From the NCBI GenBank assembly GCA_017519145.1, contig JAFWTA010000023.1:1-64000 (forward strand): 64,000 nt of DNA, in the 5' to 3' direction. Source of the stretch: Ruminococcus sp. Its GTDB lineage: Bacteria > Bacillota > Clostridia > Oscillospirales > Ruminococcaceae. The translations under genes and the position numbers were made by a program. Shown here in pieces: positions 15,127 through 23,003 of this stretch (the first letter of the stretch is position 1; each line of letters starts with the position of its first letter). Under the pieces are notes generated by a model. The model was not told the origin of the DNA, searched no databases, and saw only the letters and a program-made list of their open reading frames with translations.

Positions 15127-16295
15127 TGAGCAGAAAATTTCTTTCGGGCAACGAGGCTTTTGCCGAGGGCATAAGACTTGCACGCCCAGAGGTCATATCG
15201 GCATACCCCATAACTCCCCAGACCATCGTTGTGGAGCGCCTTTCCGAGATGGTGGAGGACGGAAGCCTCAGGGCTGAGTATGTTCATGTAGAGTCGGAGC
15301 ATTCCGCACTCTCATGTGCAATAGGCGCAAGTGCAGCAGGTGCAAGAGCATTTACGGCTACTTCCTCACAGGGACTTCTCTACATGGCAGAATGTCTTTA
15401 CTATGCCGCAGGAGGCAGGTTCCCCATAGTTATGATGAATGCGGACAGATCAACGGCACTTCCGTGGAACATTTACGGCGACCAGCGCGACAGCCTTTCA
15501 CAGCTGGACAGCGGCTGGATACAGGCTTACGCAGAGAATGCACAGGAAGCTCTGGACCTTGCTCTCATGAGCTATAAGATCGCCGAGAACAAGGCGGTTT
15601 CAACTCCCTACATGGCAAATCTTGACGGTTTTGTGCTGACACATACATACGAGACCGTGGATATCCCCGACAGGGAGCAGGCAGACAGGTTCCTGCCGCC
15701 CTATGAGACTGATAACCGCATCGACTTCGATAACCCGAAGAACATGGCGTTCTCAGCAGGTCCCGATTCCAACTACATCTTCAAGTACAGGGAGCATGAG
15801 GGAGTTCTGGCAGCTAAAGCCGTCATCGCCGAGACAGAGAAGGAGTTTGCGGAGATATTCGGCAGACAGTATACGGGACTCACAGAGAGCTACCTCACCG
15901 AGGATGCCGACTACATACTCATCACCCTCGGAAGCATCGCAGGACTCTGCCGCGAGACCGCAGATAAGCTCCGCAGCAGGGGAGTTAAGGCAGGAGTGCT
16001 CAGGATACGCTATATGCGTCCATTCCCCAATGAAGAAATAGCTCATGAGCTGAAAAATGCCAAGGGCTACGGAGTTCTGGAAAAGGACATCAGCTTCGGC
16101 AATGAGGGCGCGGTTTATACCAATGTAAATTCGGCTCTGAAAAAAGCAGGGCTTACCATAAAGGGCGGAAACTTCATCGGCGGACTTGGCGGAAGAAATA
16201 TCTCCGCTGCCGACATCGAGGGTATCTTTGCCCACATCGCCGACGGTAAGGACGGCGTGCATTTCCTTGGTATAGGAGGTTCGGACAATGGCTAA
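15126..16295 (+). CDS. porA: 2-oxoacid:ferredoxin oxidoreductase, alpha subunit
   Basis: 389 residues from the ATG at 15126, which shares its A with the porD stop codon. The frame is open further upstream, but that part is antisense in register to porD. Pyr-domain signature AYPITPQTIVVERLSEM, the conserved ESEHSALSCAIGASAAGARAF region (split here for length), and WNIYGDQRDS. The C-terminal domain II contains VLRIRYMRPFP. With the beta subunit it forms the thiamine-dependent active site. Confidence 0.88.
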   Translation: MSRKFLSGNEAFAEGIRLARPEVISAYPITPQTIVVERLSEMVEDGSLRAEYVHVESEHSALSCAIGASAAGARAFTATSSQGLLYMAECLYYAAGGRFPIVMMNADRSTALPWNIYGDQRDSLSQLDSGWIQAYAENAQEALDLALMSYKIAENKAVSTPYMANLDGFVLTHTYETVDIPDREQADRFLPPYETDNRIDFDNPKNMAFSAGPDSNYIFKYREHEGVLAAKAVIAETEKEFAEIFGRQYTGLTESYLTEDADYILITLGSIAGLCRETADKLRSRGVKAGVLRIRYMRPFPNEEIAHELKNAKGYGVLEKDISFGNEGAVYTNVNSALKKAGLTIKGGNFIGGLGGRNISAADIEGIFAHIADGKDGVHFLGIGGSDNG

Positions 16296-17190
16296 TAAAA
16301 CGGCGGAAAGCATTTCACGGGAGGAGTTTTTCTACGGGCATAAGGCGTGTGCAGGCTGCGGCGGAAGCCTTGCAGTAAGAGCTGCACTCAAAGTTCTGGG
16401 CAAAAACGCAGTATCAGTGCTGCCTGCGGGCTGTATGTCGGCAGTCGGATTTAATTTCCCGCAGCTTTGCTTCTCCAACAACTCCATAATCTCCACCTTT
16501 GCAGGCACAGCCTCTATGCTCACAGGCGTCGAGGCAGGTCTCAGAGCCAAGGGCTTCAAGGACTTCACCGCAGTCGGCTTCGCAGGTGACGGAGGTACCG
16601 CAGATATCGGCATACAGGCTCTTTCGGGAGCTATCGACCGCAACGACAATATTATCTACATCTGCTACGACAACGAAGCCTACATGAACACGGGCATACA
16701 GAAAAGCGGTCTTACACCATTCGGCGCCAAGACCACTACTACTCCCGCAGGCAGGAATATCCACGGCAATATCCGTCCCAAGAAGAATATGTTCGAGATA
16801 GCTGCCGCCCATGATATCCCATATGCAGCTACTGCAAGCGTGGGCTATCTTCCCGATTTCATCGCAAAGGTGAAGAAGGCTTCACAGATACAGGGCACAA
16901 AGTATATCCACGTTATTGCTCCATGTCCTACGGGCTGGGGAGTCGCTCCCGACGAGACCGTTGAGATAGCAAAAGAAGTGGTGGACAGCGGTCTGTGGTA
17001 TCTTGCAGAGTACGAGAACGGCAGGTTCACACTCAACCACAAGCCTAAGGAGTTCACAAGTGTTGAGGCTTATCTGAAAAAGCAGGGACGCTTCAGACAT
17101 CTTGATGATGATGATATAAGAGTCATAACCGAGTCCCGCGACAAGAAGTGGGAGCACATAAACAGCAGCTTTGAATACTCGGGAAAGTAG
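16288..17190 (+). CDS. porB: 2-oxoacid:ferredoxin oxidoreductase, beta (TPP) subunit
   Basis: 300 residues, overlapping porA by 8 bp. Cys ligands for the proximal [4Fe-4S] cluster in KACAGCGG and PAGCM; TPP/Mg motif GDGGTADIG followed by YDNEAYMNTG; a late CPTGWG cysteine. Catalyses oxidative decarboxylation of a 2-oxoacid to acyl-CoA with reduced ferredoxin, or the reverse carboxylation in strict anaerobes. The gene block sits directly before a phenylacetate-CoA ligase with an identical control region, which suggests an aryl substrate (phenylpyruvate). Pyruvate remains possible. Confidence 0.88.
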   Translation: MANKTAESISREEFFYGHKACAGCGGSLAVRAALKVLGKNAVSVLPAGCMSAVGFNFPQLCFSNNSIISTFAGTASMLTGVEAGLRAKGFKDFTAVGFAGDGGTADIGIQALSGAIDRNDNIIYICYDNEAYMNTGIQKSGLTPFGAKTTTTPAGRNIHGNIRPKKNMFEIAAAHDIPYAATASVGYLPDFIAKVKKASQIQGTKYIHVIAPCPTGWGVAPDETVEIAKEVVDSGLWYLAEYENGRFTLNHKPKEFTSVEAYLKKQGRFRHLDDDDIRVITESRDKKWEHINSSFEYSGK

Positions 17191-17221
17191 TCCCCGAGGG
17201 AGCTTATAATAATGCTTAACA

Positions 17222-17291
17222 GTTATAGGGATCGTCTATAACAAATGATAAGCCTTTGGTATTGGACAAAAACTTTTATAGGGTGTATAAT
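17222..17291 (+). promoter_or_regulatory. Second copy of the LysR-type operator-promoter block
   Basis: GTTATA (17222-17227) - 9 bp - TATAAC (17237-17242), AATGATAAG, TGGACA (17263-17268), a 17-bp spacer and TATAAT (17286-17291), then CCGATAGGA. The spacing matches the 14223 copy, so the two transcription units are probably co-regulated. Confidence 0.72.
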
Positions 17292-17354
17292 AAAAGCATA
17301 GAAAGCCGATAGGATATATCGAGATTGTAATAATAGAAATCGGAGGATAAAGAC

Positions 17355-18695
17355 ATGAGCAGAGATGTAAACAACAAATTCTGGGACGAGGAGCTGGAAA
17401 CCCTCCCCCGCGAGGAACTGGAAAAGAGACAGCTTGAAGACCTGAAGGAGATCGTTAAGTTCGCATACGACAACGCTCCTTACTACAAGCGTTCGTTCGA
17501 TGAGGCAGGCGTAAAGCCCGAGGACATCAAGACCCTCAAGGACATCGAAAAGTTCCCCTTCATCAACAAGAAGACACAGCGTGACACTCAGGGCGTCGGC
17601 TCATTCCTTGGTGAGCTTTGCGCAGTTCCCGAGGAGGACGTTGTATTCATATCCACATCGTCGGGCTCTACGGGAGTTCCCACAATGAGCCCCTTCACCA
17701 AGAAGGACTTCGACGAGTTTCAGGAGACAGAGAGCCGCTGGTTCTGGCAGGTGGGAATGAGACCCAATGACCGCTACGTTCACGCTCTCAACTTCTCACT
17801 TTACGTTGGCGGTCCCGATGTTATCGGCGCTCAGAACTTAGGCGCACTGTGCATCTGGGGCGGTACACTCCCCAGCGAGAGACTTCTTTTCATACTCAAG
17901 ACCTATCAGCCCACTGTAATATGGACCTCCCCTTCATACGCATGGCAGCTTGGTGAAAAGGCTCTCAAGGCAGGTATTGACCCCAAGAAGGATCTCAATA
18001 TCAAGAAGATCATCGTTGCAGGTGAGCTTGGAGGCTCCATCGACGCCACAAGAAAGGCTATCGAGGATCTCTGGGGCGCTGAGGTATATGACTTCTACGG
18101 ACTGTCCGATATTTTCGGTGCCTGCGCTGCACAGTGCGAGTACCATGACGGACTCCATATCGCTGAGAATCACATCCTTGTGGAGACAGTTGACATTCAC
18201 ACAGGTGAGGTCCTCAAGCCGGGTGAGGTAGGCGAGCTTGTATTCACAACTCTCCGCAAGCACGCCCGTCCTCTTATCCGCTTCAAGACAGGTGATATCG
18301 GACGCATCGACACAACAAAGTGCAAGTGCGGACGTACACACGGCAGGATCAGCATCCTCGGCAGAAAGGATGATATGTTCATCGTTTCCGCTGTAAACGT
18401 ATTCCCCAGCGATATCGAGGCAGTTATCCGCGAGCAGAGCGGAATCACAGGTGAGTACCTTATCCGTATCTTCGAGAAGGACTTCACAGCCAAGTATGCT
18501 GTTGAGATCGAGAAGAACGCAGACAACCCCAAGGACGATGATACGGTTGCAGCTGAGATAAGCGCAGCACTGAAGGCTCGTATCGGTGTTAAGCCTGCAA
18601 AGGTGGTAGTTCACCCCGACGGCGGACTTGATACACGTTCCGAGCATAAGTCCAGAAGAGTTATCGACGAGAGAAATATTGACTATAACATCTGA
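17355..18695 (+). CDS. paaK: Phenylacetate-CoA ligase
   Basis: 446 residues, typical for PaaK. ATG at 17355 with CGGAGG upstream. The adenylate-forming motif SSGSTGVP (about residue 100), YDFYGLSDIFG in the middle and the C-terminal GRKDDMFIVSAVNVFPSDIE hinge region are all present. Activates phenylacetate (or another aryl acetate) with ATP and CoA in the cytosol. Shares its control block with the oxidoreductase operon just upstream. In rumen anaerobes such a pair supports synthesis of aromatic amino acids from aryl acetates by reductive carboxylation (known physiology); assignment to this locus is inference. Confidence 0.87.
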   Translation: MSRDVNNKFWDEELETLPREELEKRQLEDLKEIVKFAYDNAPYYKRSFDEAGVKPEDIKTLKDIEKFPFINKKTQRDTQGVGSFLGELCAVPEEDVVFISTSSGSTGVPTMSPFTKKDFDEFQETESRWFWQVGMRPNDRYVHALNFSLYVGGPDVIGAQNLGALCIWGGTLPSERLLFILKTYQPTVIWTSPSYAWQLGEKALKAGIDPKKDLNIKKIIVAGELGGSIDATRKAIEDLWGAEVYDFYGLSDIFGACAAQCEYHDGLHIAENHILVETVDIHTGEVLKPGEVGELVFTTLRKHARPLIRFKTGDIGRIDTTKCKCGRTHGRISILGRKDDMFIVSAVNVFPSDIEAVIREQSGITGEYLIRIFEKDFTAKYAVEIEKNADNPKDDDTVAAEISAALKARIGVKPAKVVVHPDGGLDTRSEHKSRRVIDERNIDYNI

Positions 18696-18722
18696 TCGTA
18701 GTATAATATAAAAGATGTATGC

Positions 18723-18829
18723 AGGGGCGATGTGAGCATCGCCCCATGCGAATTGTTCTTGTAGGGGACGGCGTCCCCGACGTCCCATCGGTTGTTTAAG
18801 TGGGCTGTCGAGGACGCCAGCCCCTAAAT
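18723..18829. repeat. Intergenic GC-rich palindromic repeat element
   Basis: Two nested hairpins: AGGGGCGATG / CATCGCCCC (18724-18745) and GGGGACG / CGTCCCC-type pairs around 18762-18825. The composition (GGGGACGGCGTCCCC, AGGACGCCAGCCCCT) is unlike the genes around it and resembles small dispersed repeats common in Clostridia. Only one copy is in the window. It may end paaK transcription. Encoded peptides in it look like frame noise (GRRGRRPLQ type). Confidence 0.5.
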
Positions 18830-18853
18830 TTTATATGATTCAGGAGGAAAAAT

Positions 18854-20020
18854 ATGCCAAAGCTTTCAAGCAGAACAGAGACATTTACAGATTCAGTCAT
18901 AAGGCGTATGACGAGAATTTCAAATAAATACGGCGCAGTTAACCTCTCTCAGGGCTTCCCCGATTTCGAGCCGCCCCGTGAGATACTTGACCGCCTTGCA
19001 CAGGTCACCAACGAGGACTTCCACCAGTACTCCATAACATGGGGAGCCCAGAATTTCCGTGAAGCCCTTGCGGACAAGCAGTCCGCTCTCATGGGCAGAA
19101 AAATAGACCCCAACGGTGAGATAGTAGTTACCTGCGGAAGCACAGAGGCTATGATGGCAGCCATGATGACTGTCACAGACCCGGGAGACAAGGTCATAGT
19201 GTTCTCGCCTTTTTATGAGAATTACGGTGCAGATACCATTCTTTCGGGAGCTGAGCCGATTTACGTTCCCCTTATACCTCCCGAGTTCAGCTTTGACGCG
19301 GACGTTCTCGAGGCGGCTTTCAAGCAGCGTCCAAAGGCAATAATCCTCTGCAATCCCTCCAATCCCTGCGGTAAGGTGTTCACGCTGGAGGAGCTTCAGA
19401 CAATAGCTGATCTCGCCAAGAAGTATGATACATTCGTCATCACCGACGAGGTTTACGAGCATATCGTATATGCGCCCCATAAGCATATTTACTTTGCTTC
19501 TCTGCCAGATATGTGGGAGAGGACCATCTCTTGCTCATCACTGTCCAAGACATACTCCATCACAGGCTGGAGACTGGGCTATGTTATAGCTCCGCCAGAG
19601 ATAATCGACACTGTGAAAAAGGTACACGACTTTCTTACCGTGGGAGCTGCGGCGCCCCTGCAGGAGGCAGCAGTTACGGGACTCCGCTTCGGTGCGGACT
19701 ATTATCAGTGGCTTCAGGACAAGTACACCGAGAAGAGACAGCTTTTCCTTGACGGACTTGACCGCATAGGTCTCAGCCATACAGTTCCTCAGGGAGCTTA
19801 CTACATACTGCTGGATATCTCAGAGTTCGGCTATAAGAGCGACCTTGACTTCTGCGAAAAGCTTGCCGAATATGTGGGAGTGGGAGCCGTTCCGGGATCA
19901 AGCTTCTTCAAAGAACCCGAGAACAGGTACATAAGGTTCCATTTTGCAAAGAAGAACGATACTCTGAACAATGCGCTGGAGCGCCTTGCAGACATCAGAA
20001 AGAAAATGCCGAGAGCATAA
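18854..20020 (+). CDS. PLP-dependent aminotransferase, class I (aspartate/aromatic type)
   Basis: 388 residues; ATG at 18854 after AGGAGG. Fold type I features: NLSQGFPDFEPP, YSITWGAQNFREA, NPSNPCGKVF, DEVYEHIVY and the PLP lysine in SSLSKTYSITGWRLGY (K232), then RFHFAKK for the carboxylate Arg. It is placed after the oxidoreductase and phenylacetate-CoA ligase, so it could convert phenylpyruvate to phenylalanine. The family also includes aspartate and kynurenine-type aminotransferases, so substrate is an inference from context. Confidence 0.83.
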   Translation: MPKLSSRTETFTDSVIRRMTRISNKYGAVNLSQGFPDFEPPREILDRLAQVTNEDFHQYSITWGAQNFREALADKQSALMGRKIDPNGEIVVTCGSTEAMMAAMMTVTDPGDKVIVFSPFYENYGADTILSGAEPIYVPLIPPEFSFDADVLEAAFKQRPKAIILCNPSNPCGKVFTLEELQTIADLAKKYDTFVITDEVYEHIVYAPHKHIYFASLPDMWERTISCSSLSKTYSITGWRLGYVIAPPEIIDTVKKVHDFLTVGAAAPLQEAAVTGLRFGADYYQWLQDKYTEKRQLFLDGLDRIGLSHTVPQGAYYILLDISEFGYKSDLDFCEKLAEYVGVGAVPGSSFFKEPENRYIRFHFAKKNDTLNNALERLADIRKKMPRA

Positions 20021-20025
20021 AAAAT

Positions 20026-20057
20026 GCCCCTGAAAGATCAAGCGGTCTTTCAGGGGC
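20026..20057. terminator. Bidirectional terminator between aminotransferase gene and nadE
   Basis: A perfect 12-bp stem (20026-20037 with 20046-20057) with an 8-nt loop, A-rich on the left and TTTC on the right, lies between convergent genes only 45 bp apart. Confidence 0.88.
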
Positions 20058-20065
20058 TTTCTGTA

Positions 20066-20815
20066 TCATATCTTCATTTCGTATTTGGGCATGAGCTGCA
20101 GCTTGTGCAGATTAGCCCTGTGGAGACGGTCTATCTTCTCCTTTATCTCGGGAACTGAGCTGAGGTCGTCCTCGCCGCGGATATACTTGTCCAGCATAGC
20201 GTAGGTAAAGCCTAAGTTCTCCTCGTCAGTCTTGCCGCAGAGTCCGTCGATAGGCACCTTGTGTACCAGTTCGTGGGGAAGTCCCAGAAGGTCGCCCACC
20301 TGTAATACCTCTGTTACCGTAAGGTCGGAAAGGGGAGAGAAGTCGCCTGCTGCGTCACCGAACTTGGTGGAATATCCCACCCAGTCCTCAGAGAGGTTGC
20401 AGGTGTTGACAACTCTGCCGTTGTGGCAGGCTGCCACGGCGTAAAGTGTGGTCATGCGGACACGGGCGGGAGTATTTACCCTTGCCTGTTCCGAGGGCTC
20501 CATGTGCTTGCTGAGCTCGTTCATGAATGCGCTTACCGTATCGCCGATGTTGATAGTATAGCTCTTTATGCCGAGGGTGTCCACCAGAAGGCGGCTGTAA
20601 GCGATATCTGCCTGCTCACCCTGAGGCATGAGGACTCCGATGACTCTGTCCCTGCCGAGAGCCTTTACGCATACCGCTGCGGCTACGGAGCTGTCCTTGC
20701 CGCCTGATATGCCGATAACGGCGTTTGTTGTGGGAGAAGCTGTTCTCTCGAACAGGTCTCTTACCCATTCAACTACTTCATTGGTCACTTTTTCTGCGTT
20801 GAAGCTGTAGCTCAT
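20066..20815 (-). CDS. nadE: NAD+ synthase (ammonia-dependent)
   Basis: 249 residues, ATG preceded by GGAGGT. P-loop ATP pyrophosphatase motif GISGGKDSS (residues 35-43), the NLSEDWVGYSTKFGD segment and KTDEENLGFTY. No glutaminase domain, so it uses free ammonia to amidate deamido-NAD+, the last step of NAD synthesis. Likely cotranscribed with the thrH-like gene (38 bp upstream on the same strand). Confidence 0.93.
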   Translation of the reverse strand: MSYSFNAEKVTNEVVEWVRDLFERTASPTTNAVIGISGGKDSSVAAAVCVKALGRDRVIGVLMPQGEQADIAYSRLLVDTLGIKSYTINIGDTVSAFMNELSKHMEPSEQARVNTPARVRMTTLYAVAACHNGRVVNTCNLSEDWVGYSTKFGDAAGDFSPLSDLTVTEVLQVGDLLGLPHELVHKVPIDGLCGKTDEENLGFTYAMLDKYIRGEDDLSSVPEIKEKIDRLHRANLHKLQLMPKYEMKI

Positions 20816-20853
20816 AACTTTACCTCCGTTCAGTGTGACTGCCGAGCGTATGC

Positions 20854-21459
20854 TCAGTCTGCCATTGCTTTCTTTATAGCGTCAAGAAGCTCATCGTAAG
20901 TCTCGAATGCGGGAAGCTCGGGGTGATCCTTCTTGATCTGTTCTGTGCTTCTGAATAAGAAGCCTGCCTTGCTTGCCTCTATCATGCCGAGATCGTTGTA
21001 GCTGTCTCCGCTTGCGATAGTGTCATAGCCGATGGACTGGAGAGCCTTTACTGTGGTGAGCTTTGACTTCTCACAGCGCATCTTAAAGCCTGTTATCTCG
21101 CCGTTTTCGGCAACCTCAAGTGAGTTGCAGAAGATAGTGGGCCAGCCCAGCTTCTTCATAAGGGGAGCAGCAAACTGTGTGAATGTATCGCTGATGATGA
21201 TGACCTGACCCAGCTCGCGGAGAGAATCAAGGAACTCCTTTGCACCGGGCATGGGATCGATCTTGGCGATGGTGTCCTGTATCTCCTTGAGTCCGAGACC
21301 GTGCTCCTTGAGAACGCCGAGACGCCAGTTCATGAGCTTATCGTAATCGGGCTCGTCACGAGTGGTCTTCTTCAGCTCGGGAATGCCGCTTGCTTCGGCA
21401 AAAGCTATCCAGATCTCGGGAACGAGTACACCTTCAAGGTCAAGACAAGTTATATACAT
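20854..21459 (-). CDS. thrH: ThrH-like phosphoserine phosphatase / homoserine phosphotransferase (HAD)
   Basis: 201 residues. HAD motif I is DLEGVLVPE (D7, E9) rather than the usual DxDGT, a feature of ThrH. Motif II is IIISDTF, motif III the lysine in CEKSKL, motif IV GDSYNDLGMIE. The enzyme removes phosphate from phosphoserine and can transfer it to homoserine, linking serine and threonine synthesis. ATG has AGGAGG upstream; first gene of the leftward thrH-nadE unit. Confidence 0.85.
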   Translation of the reverse strand: MYITCLDLEGVLVPEIWIAFAEASGIPELKKTTRDEPDYDKLMNWRLGVLKEHGLGLKEIQDTIAKIDPMPGAKEFLDSLRELGQVIIISDTFTQFAAPLMKKLGWPTIFCNSLEVAENGEITGFKMRCEKSKLTTVKALQSIGYDTIASGDSYNDLGMIEASKAGFLFRSTEQIKKDHPELPAFETYDELLDAIKKAMAD

Positions 21460-21495
21460 ATGAATTCCTCCATTGAATTGATTTCTTACTCTACT

Positions 21496-21524
21496 ATTAT
21501 ACTACGTTTTATCCTTTTTGTAAA
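21496..21524 (-). promoter_or_regulatory. Promoter of the thrH-nadE unit
   Basis: Minus strand TTTACA (21524-21519), a 17-bp spacer and TATAAT (21501-21496), 37 bp before the start codon. Confidence 0.65.
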
Positions 21525-21595
21525 GCACCAAAAAGGGCAGTCGGTGTGAATTATTATATTTCCTGAGAATTTATGAAAAAAACTTCGGAAAAGGC

Positions 21596-21624
21596 TTGAC
21601 TATTTCCAAAGAATATGAGATAAT
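21596..21624 (+). promoter_or_regulatory. Promoter of the small multidrug export family gene
   Basis: TTGACT (21596-21601), a 17-bp spacer and GATAAT (21619-21624). The predicted start lies just before the coding region, giving a short leader. Confidence 0.6.
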
Positions 21625-21661
21625 AAACTGTATGTGATTTTTAATGAAAGCGAGTTTTGTT

Positions 21662-22138
21662 ATGTTAAAGTATATTCTTACATTTCTTATATCAATGGTT
21701 CCCATCGTAGAGCTTAGAGGCGGTATCCCATTTGGTGTGAGCATGGGCATAAAATGGTATTACGCAGTTCCTATATGCATGATAGGAAATATGCTGCCCG
21801 TTCCTTTTATCTTCTTCTTTGCGAGAAAGATACTTGAATGGGGCTCGGACAAGCCCGTGATCGGCAAGTTCTTTTCATGGTGCCTTAAAAAGGGACACAG
21901 CGGCGGCGAAAAGCTCAAGGCCAAGGCAGGAAAGGGTATGTTCTGGGCGCTGCTGCTCTTTGTGGGCATCCCGCTTCCCGGTACAGGCGCATGGACAGGT
22001 ACTCTTGCAGCAAGTCTGCTTGACCTTGATTTCAAGAAGAGCATTATTGCAGTTACTCTCGGAGTAGCCCTTGCAGCCACTATCATGACAATAGCCTCGC
22101 TCCTTGGCGTAGAAGCATTCATAGCTGTCAAAGGCTAA
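21662..22138 (+). CDS. Small multi-drug export family membrane protein (COG2426-like)
   Basis: 158 residues if started at the ATG at 21662 (MLKYILTFLISM); an upstream in-frame ATG at 21644 adds six residues. The 21662 start matches the family's usual N-terminus but neither has a strong ribosome site. Four or so membrane segments with the conserved SMVPIVELRGGIPFG near the N-terminus and LLFVGIPLPGTGAWTGTLAA in the middle, where conserved Gly/Pro suggest half-helices. Function of this family is not firmly known despite its name. Confidence 0.82.
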   Translation: MLKYILTFLISMVPIVELRGGIPFGVSMGIKWYYAVPICMIGNMLPVPFIFFFARKILEWGSDKPVIGKFFSWCLKKGHSGGEKLKAKAGKGMFWALLLFVGIPLPGTGAWTGTLAASLLDLDFKKSIIAVTLGVALAATIMTIASLLGVEAFIAVKG

Positions 22139-22148
22139 AAATATTACG

Positions 22149-22180
22149 CGGCATCTGATGGATATCAGGTGCCGTTTTTT
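22149..22180 (+). terminator. Intrinsic terminator
   Basis: An 11-bp stem (22149-22159 with 22164-22174, one G.T pair), GGAT loop and six T, right after the export-family gene. Confidence 0.9.
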
Positions 22181-22218
22181 ATTGTAACAAAGCTTTCCGC
22201 AAACTCATAATATAAAAC

Positions 22219-22252
22219 GTGCGGAGAGCTCTTTCGCACAGGTTCTCCGCAC
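22219..22252 (+). promoter_or_regulatory. Leader hairpin(s) of the cotJ operon
   Basis: A perfect 9-bp stem GTGCGGAGA (22219-22227) with TCTCCGCAC (22244-22252) ends just before the cotJA ribosome site. The first five bases can alternatively pair with CGCAC at 22235-22239. No sigma-A consensus is visible in 22181-22218; CATAATAT near 22206 could be part of a mother-cell sigma -10, but I cannot support that. Confidence 0.4.
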
Positions 22253-22272
22253 AGGAAAGGAGGACTTATGTT

Positions 22273-22524
22273 ATGAATCTCGATCTCTTTGACGATATGG
22301 AGGGAATCATTCTCCATGAGCGTGAAGCCTCTCTTGTATCCGATATGAAGAATAATAACGGAAACGGCAGTATGACGCGGTTTCCGAAAAATACTCCTCT
22401 TGCAATGGCGTATGTGCCGTTTCAGCAGTGGGGAGAGACCTACGGTGATGATGAGGCGCTCAGCAGGGGAACGCTCTTTCCCGAACTTGACCTGCCCTTC
22501 TCGAAAGGGGGCAATGCCAGATGA
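22273..22524 (+). CDS. cotJA: Spore coat associated protein CotJA
   Basis: 83 residues from the ATG at 22273, AAAGGAGGA 8 bp upstream. C-terminal half carries the family block AMAYVPFQQWGETY ... LSRGTLFPELDLPF. In Bacilli, CotJA is needed for assembly of CotJC into the inner spore coat. First gene of a cotJA-cotJB-cotJC operon, overlapping cotJB by 4 bp. It implies the organism has, or inherited, spore genes. Confidence 0.9.
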   Translation: MNLDLFDDMEGIILHEREASLVSDMKNNNGNGSMTRFPKNTPLAMAYVPFQQWGETYGDDEALSRGTLFPELDLPFSKGGNAR

Positions 22525-22769
22525 ATGAACGCAATATGCTTCTCAGTCGGATAAAGAAGTACGACTTCACACTGAAGGAGCTGAACCTCTATCTTGATAC
22601 TCACCCTAACTGCCGCCGCGCTCTGGCTATGTTCAGAAAGTATAAAGAACTCCGCAGCGATGCCGTTGAGGAGTTCACAAAAAGGTTCGGTCCCATCACT
22701 CCCGAACAGGTCAGCGATACGCAGAGATGGACATGGGTGGAAGATCCGTGGCCGTGGGAAAGGAGATAA
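22521..22769 (+). CDS. cotJB: Spore coat protein CotJB
   Basis: 82 residues, ATG overlapping the cotJA stop. Family features: LKELNLYLDTHPNCRRAL, and the tail TWVEDPWPWE. Middle gene of the cotJ operon, ending 3 bp before cotJC. Confidence 0.9.
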   Translation: MNERNMLLSRIKKYDFTLKELNLYLDTHPNCRRALAMFRKYKELRSDAVEEFTKRFGPITPEQVSDTQRWTWVEDPWPWERR

Positions 22770-22772
22770 GCT

Positions 22773-22982
22773 ATGTGGCAATATGAAAAGAAATTACAGT
22801 ATCCTGTTAAGATCAAGACTCCCAATGCAAAGCTGGCGAAGATAATTATTTCACAGCTCGGCGGTCCCGACGGGGAGCTATCGGCTTCCCTGCGCTATCT
22901 CAACCAGCGCTATGCAATGCCATACGGCGAAGTAAAGGGACTCCTTACTGACATCGGAACCGAGGAATATGCACATCAATGA
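22773..22982 (+). pseudogene. cotJC: cotJC, 5' part, interrupted by the prophage
   Basis: MWQYEKKLQYPVKI ... GGPDGELSASLRYLNQRY ... GLLTDIGTEE is the start of CotJC, a manganese-catalase-like coat protein usually near 190 residues. Here native sequence ends at GAGGA (22962-22966); four codons later the frame stops within phage DNA (69 aa in total). The break falls inside the ExxH metal-ligand helix (GTEELAH in the intact family). The remainder is at 57908-58261. Joining 22773-22961 to 57908-58261 restores a 180-codon frame with no lost residues, so this is a split rather than a decayed gene. Confidence 0.93.
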
Positions 22983-22989
22983 TGTATAT
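22962..22989 (+). other. attL (recombinase proximal)
   Basis: GAGGA core then ATA and the attP right arm (22970-22989). The host half to the left encodes ...TDIGT of CotJC. The serine recombinase gene ends only 14 bp from the arm, the usual place for such a gene. Confidence 0.8.
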
Positions 22990-23003
22990 GATACCTTTGA
23001 AAA

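Noticed and set aside
18723-18829. Coding peptide rich in GRRGRRPLQ
   Set aside because: Short, in a palindromic GC-rich repeat, with no ribosome site; such frames recur in dispersed repeats.
22773-22982. cotJC as an ordinary decayed pseudogene
   Set aside because: Both halves keep conserved residues and frame, and the break coincides exactly with the att core, so it is reversible in principle.
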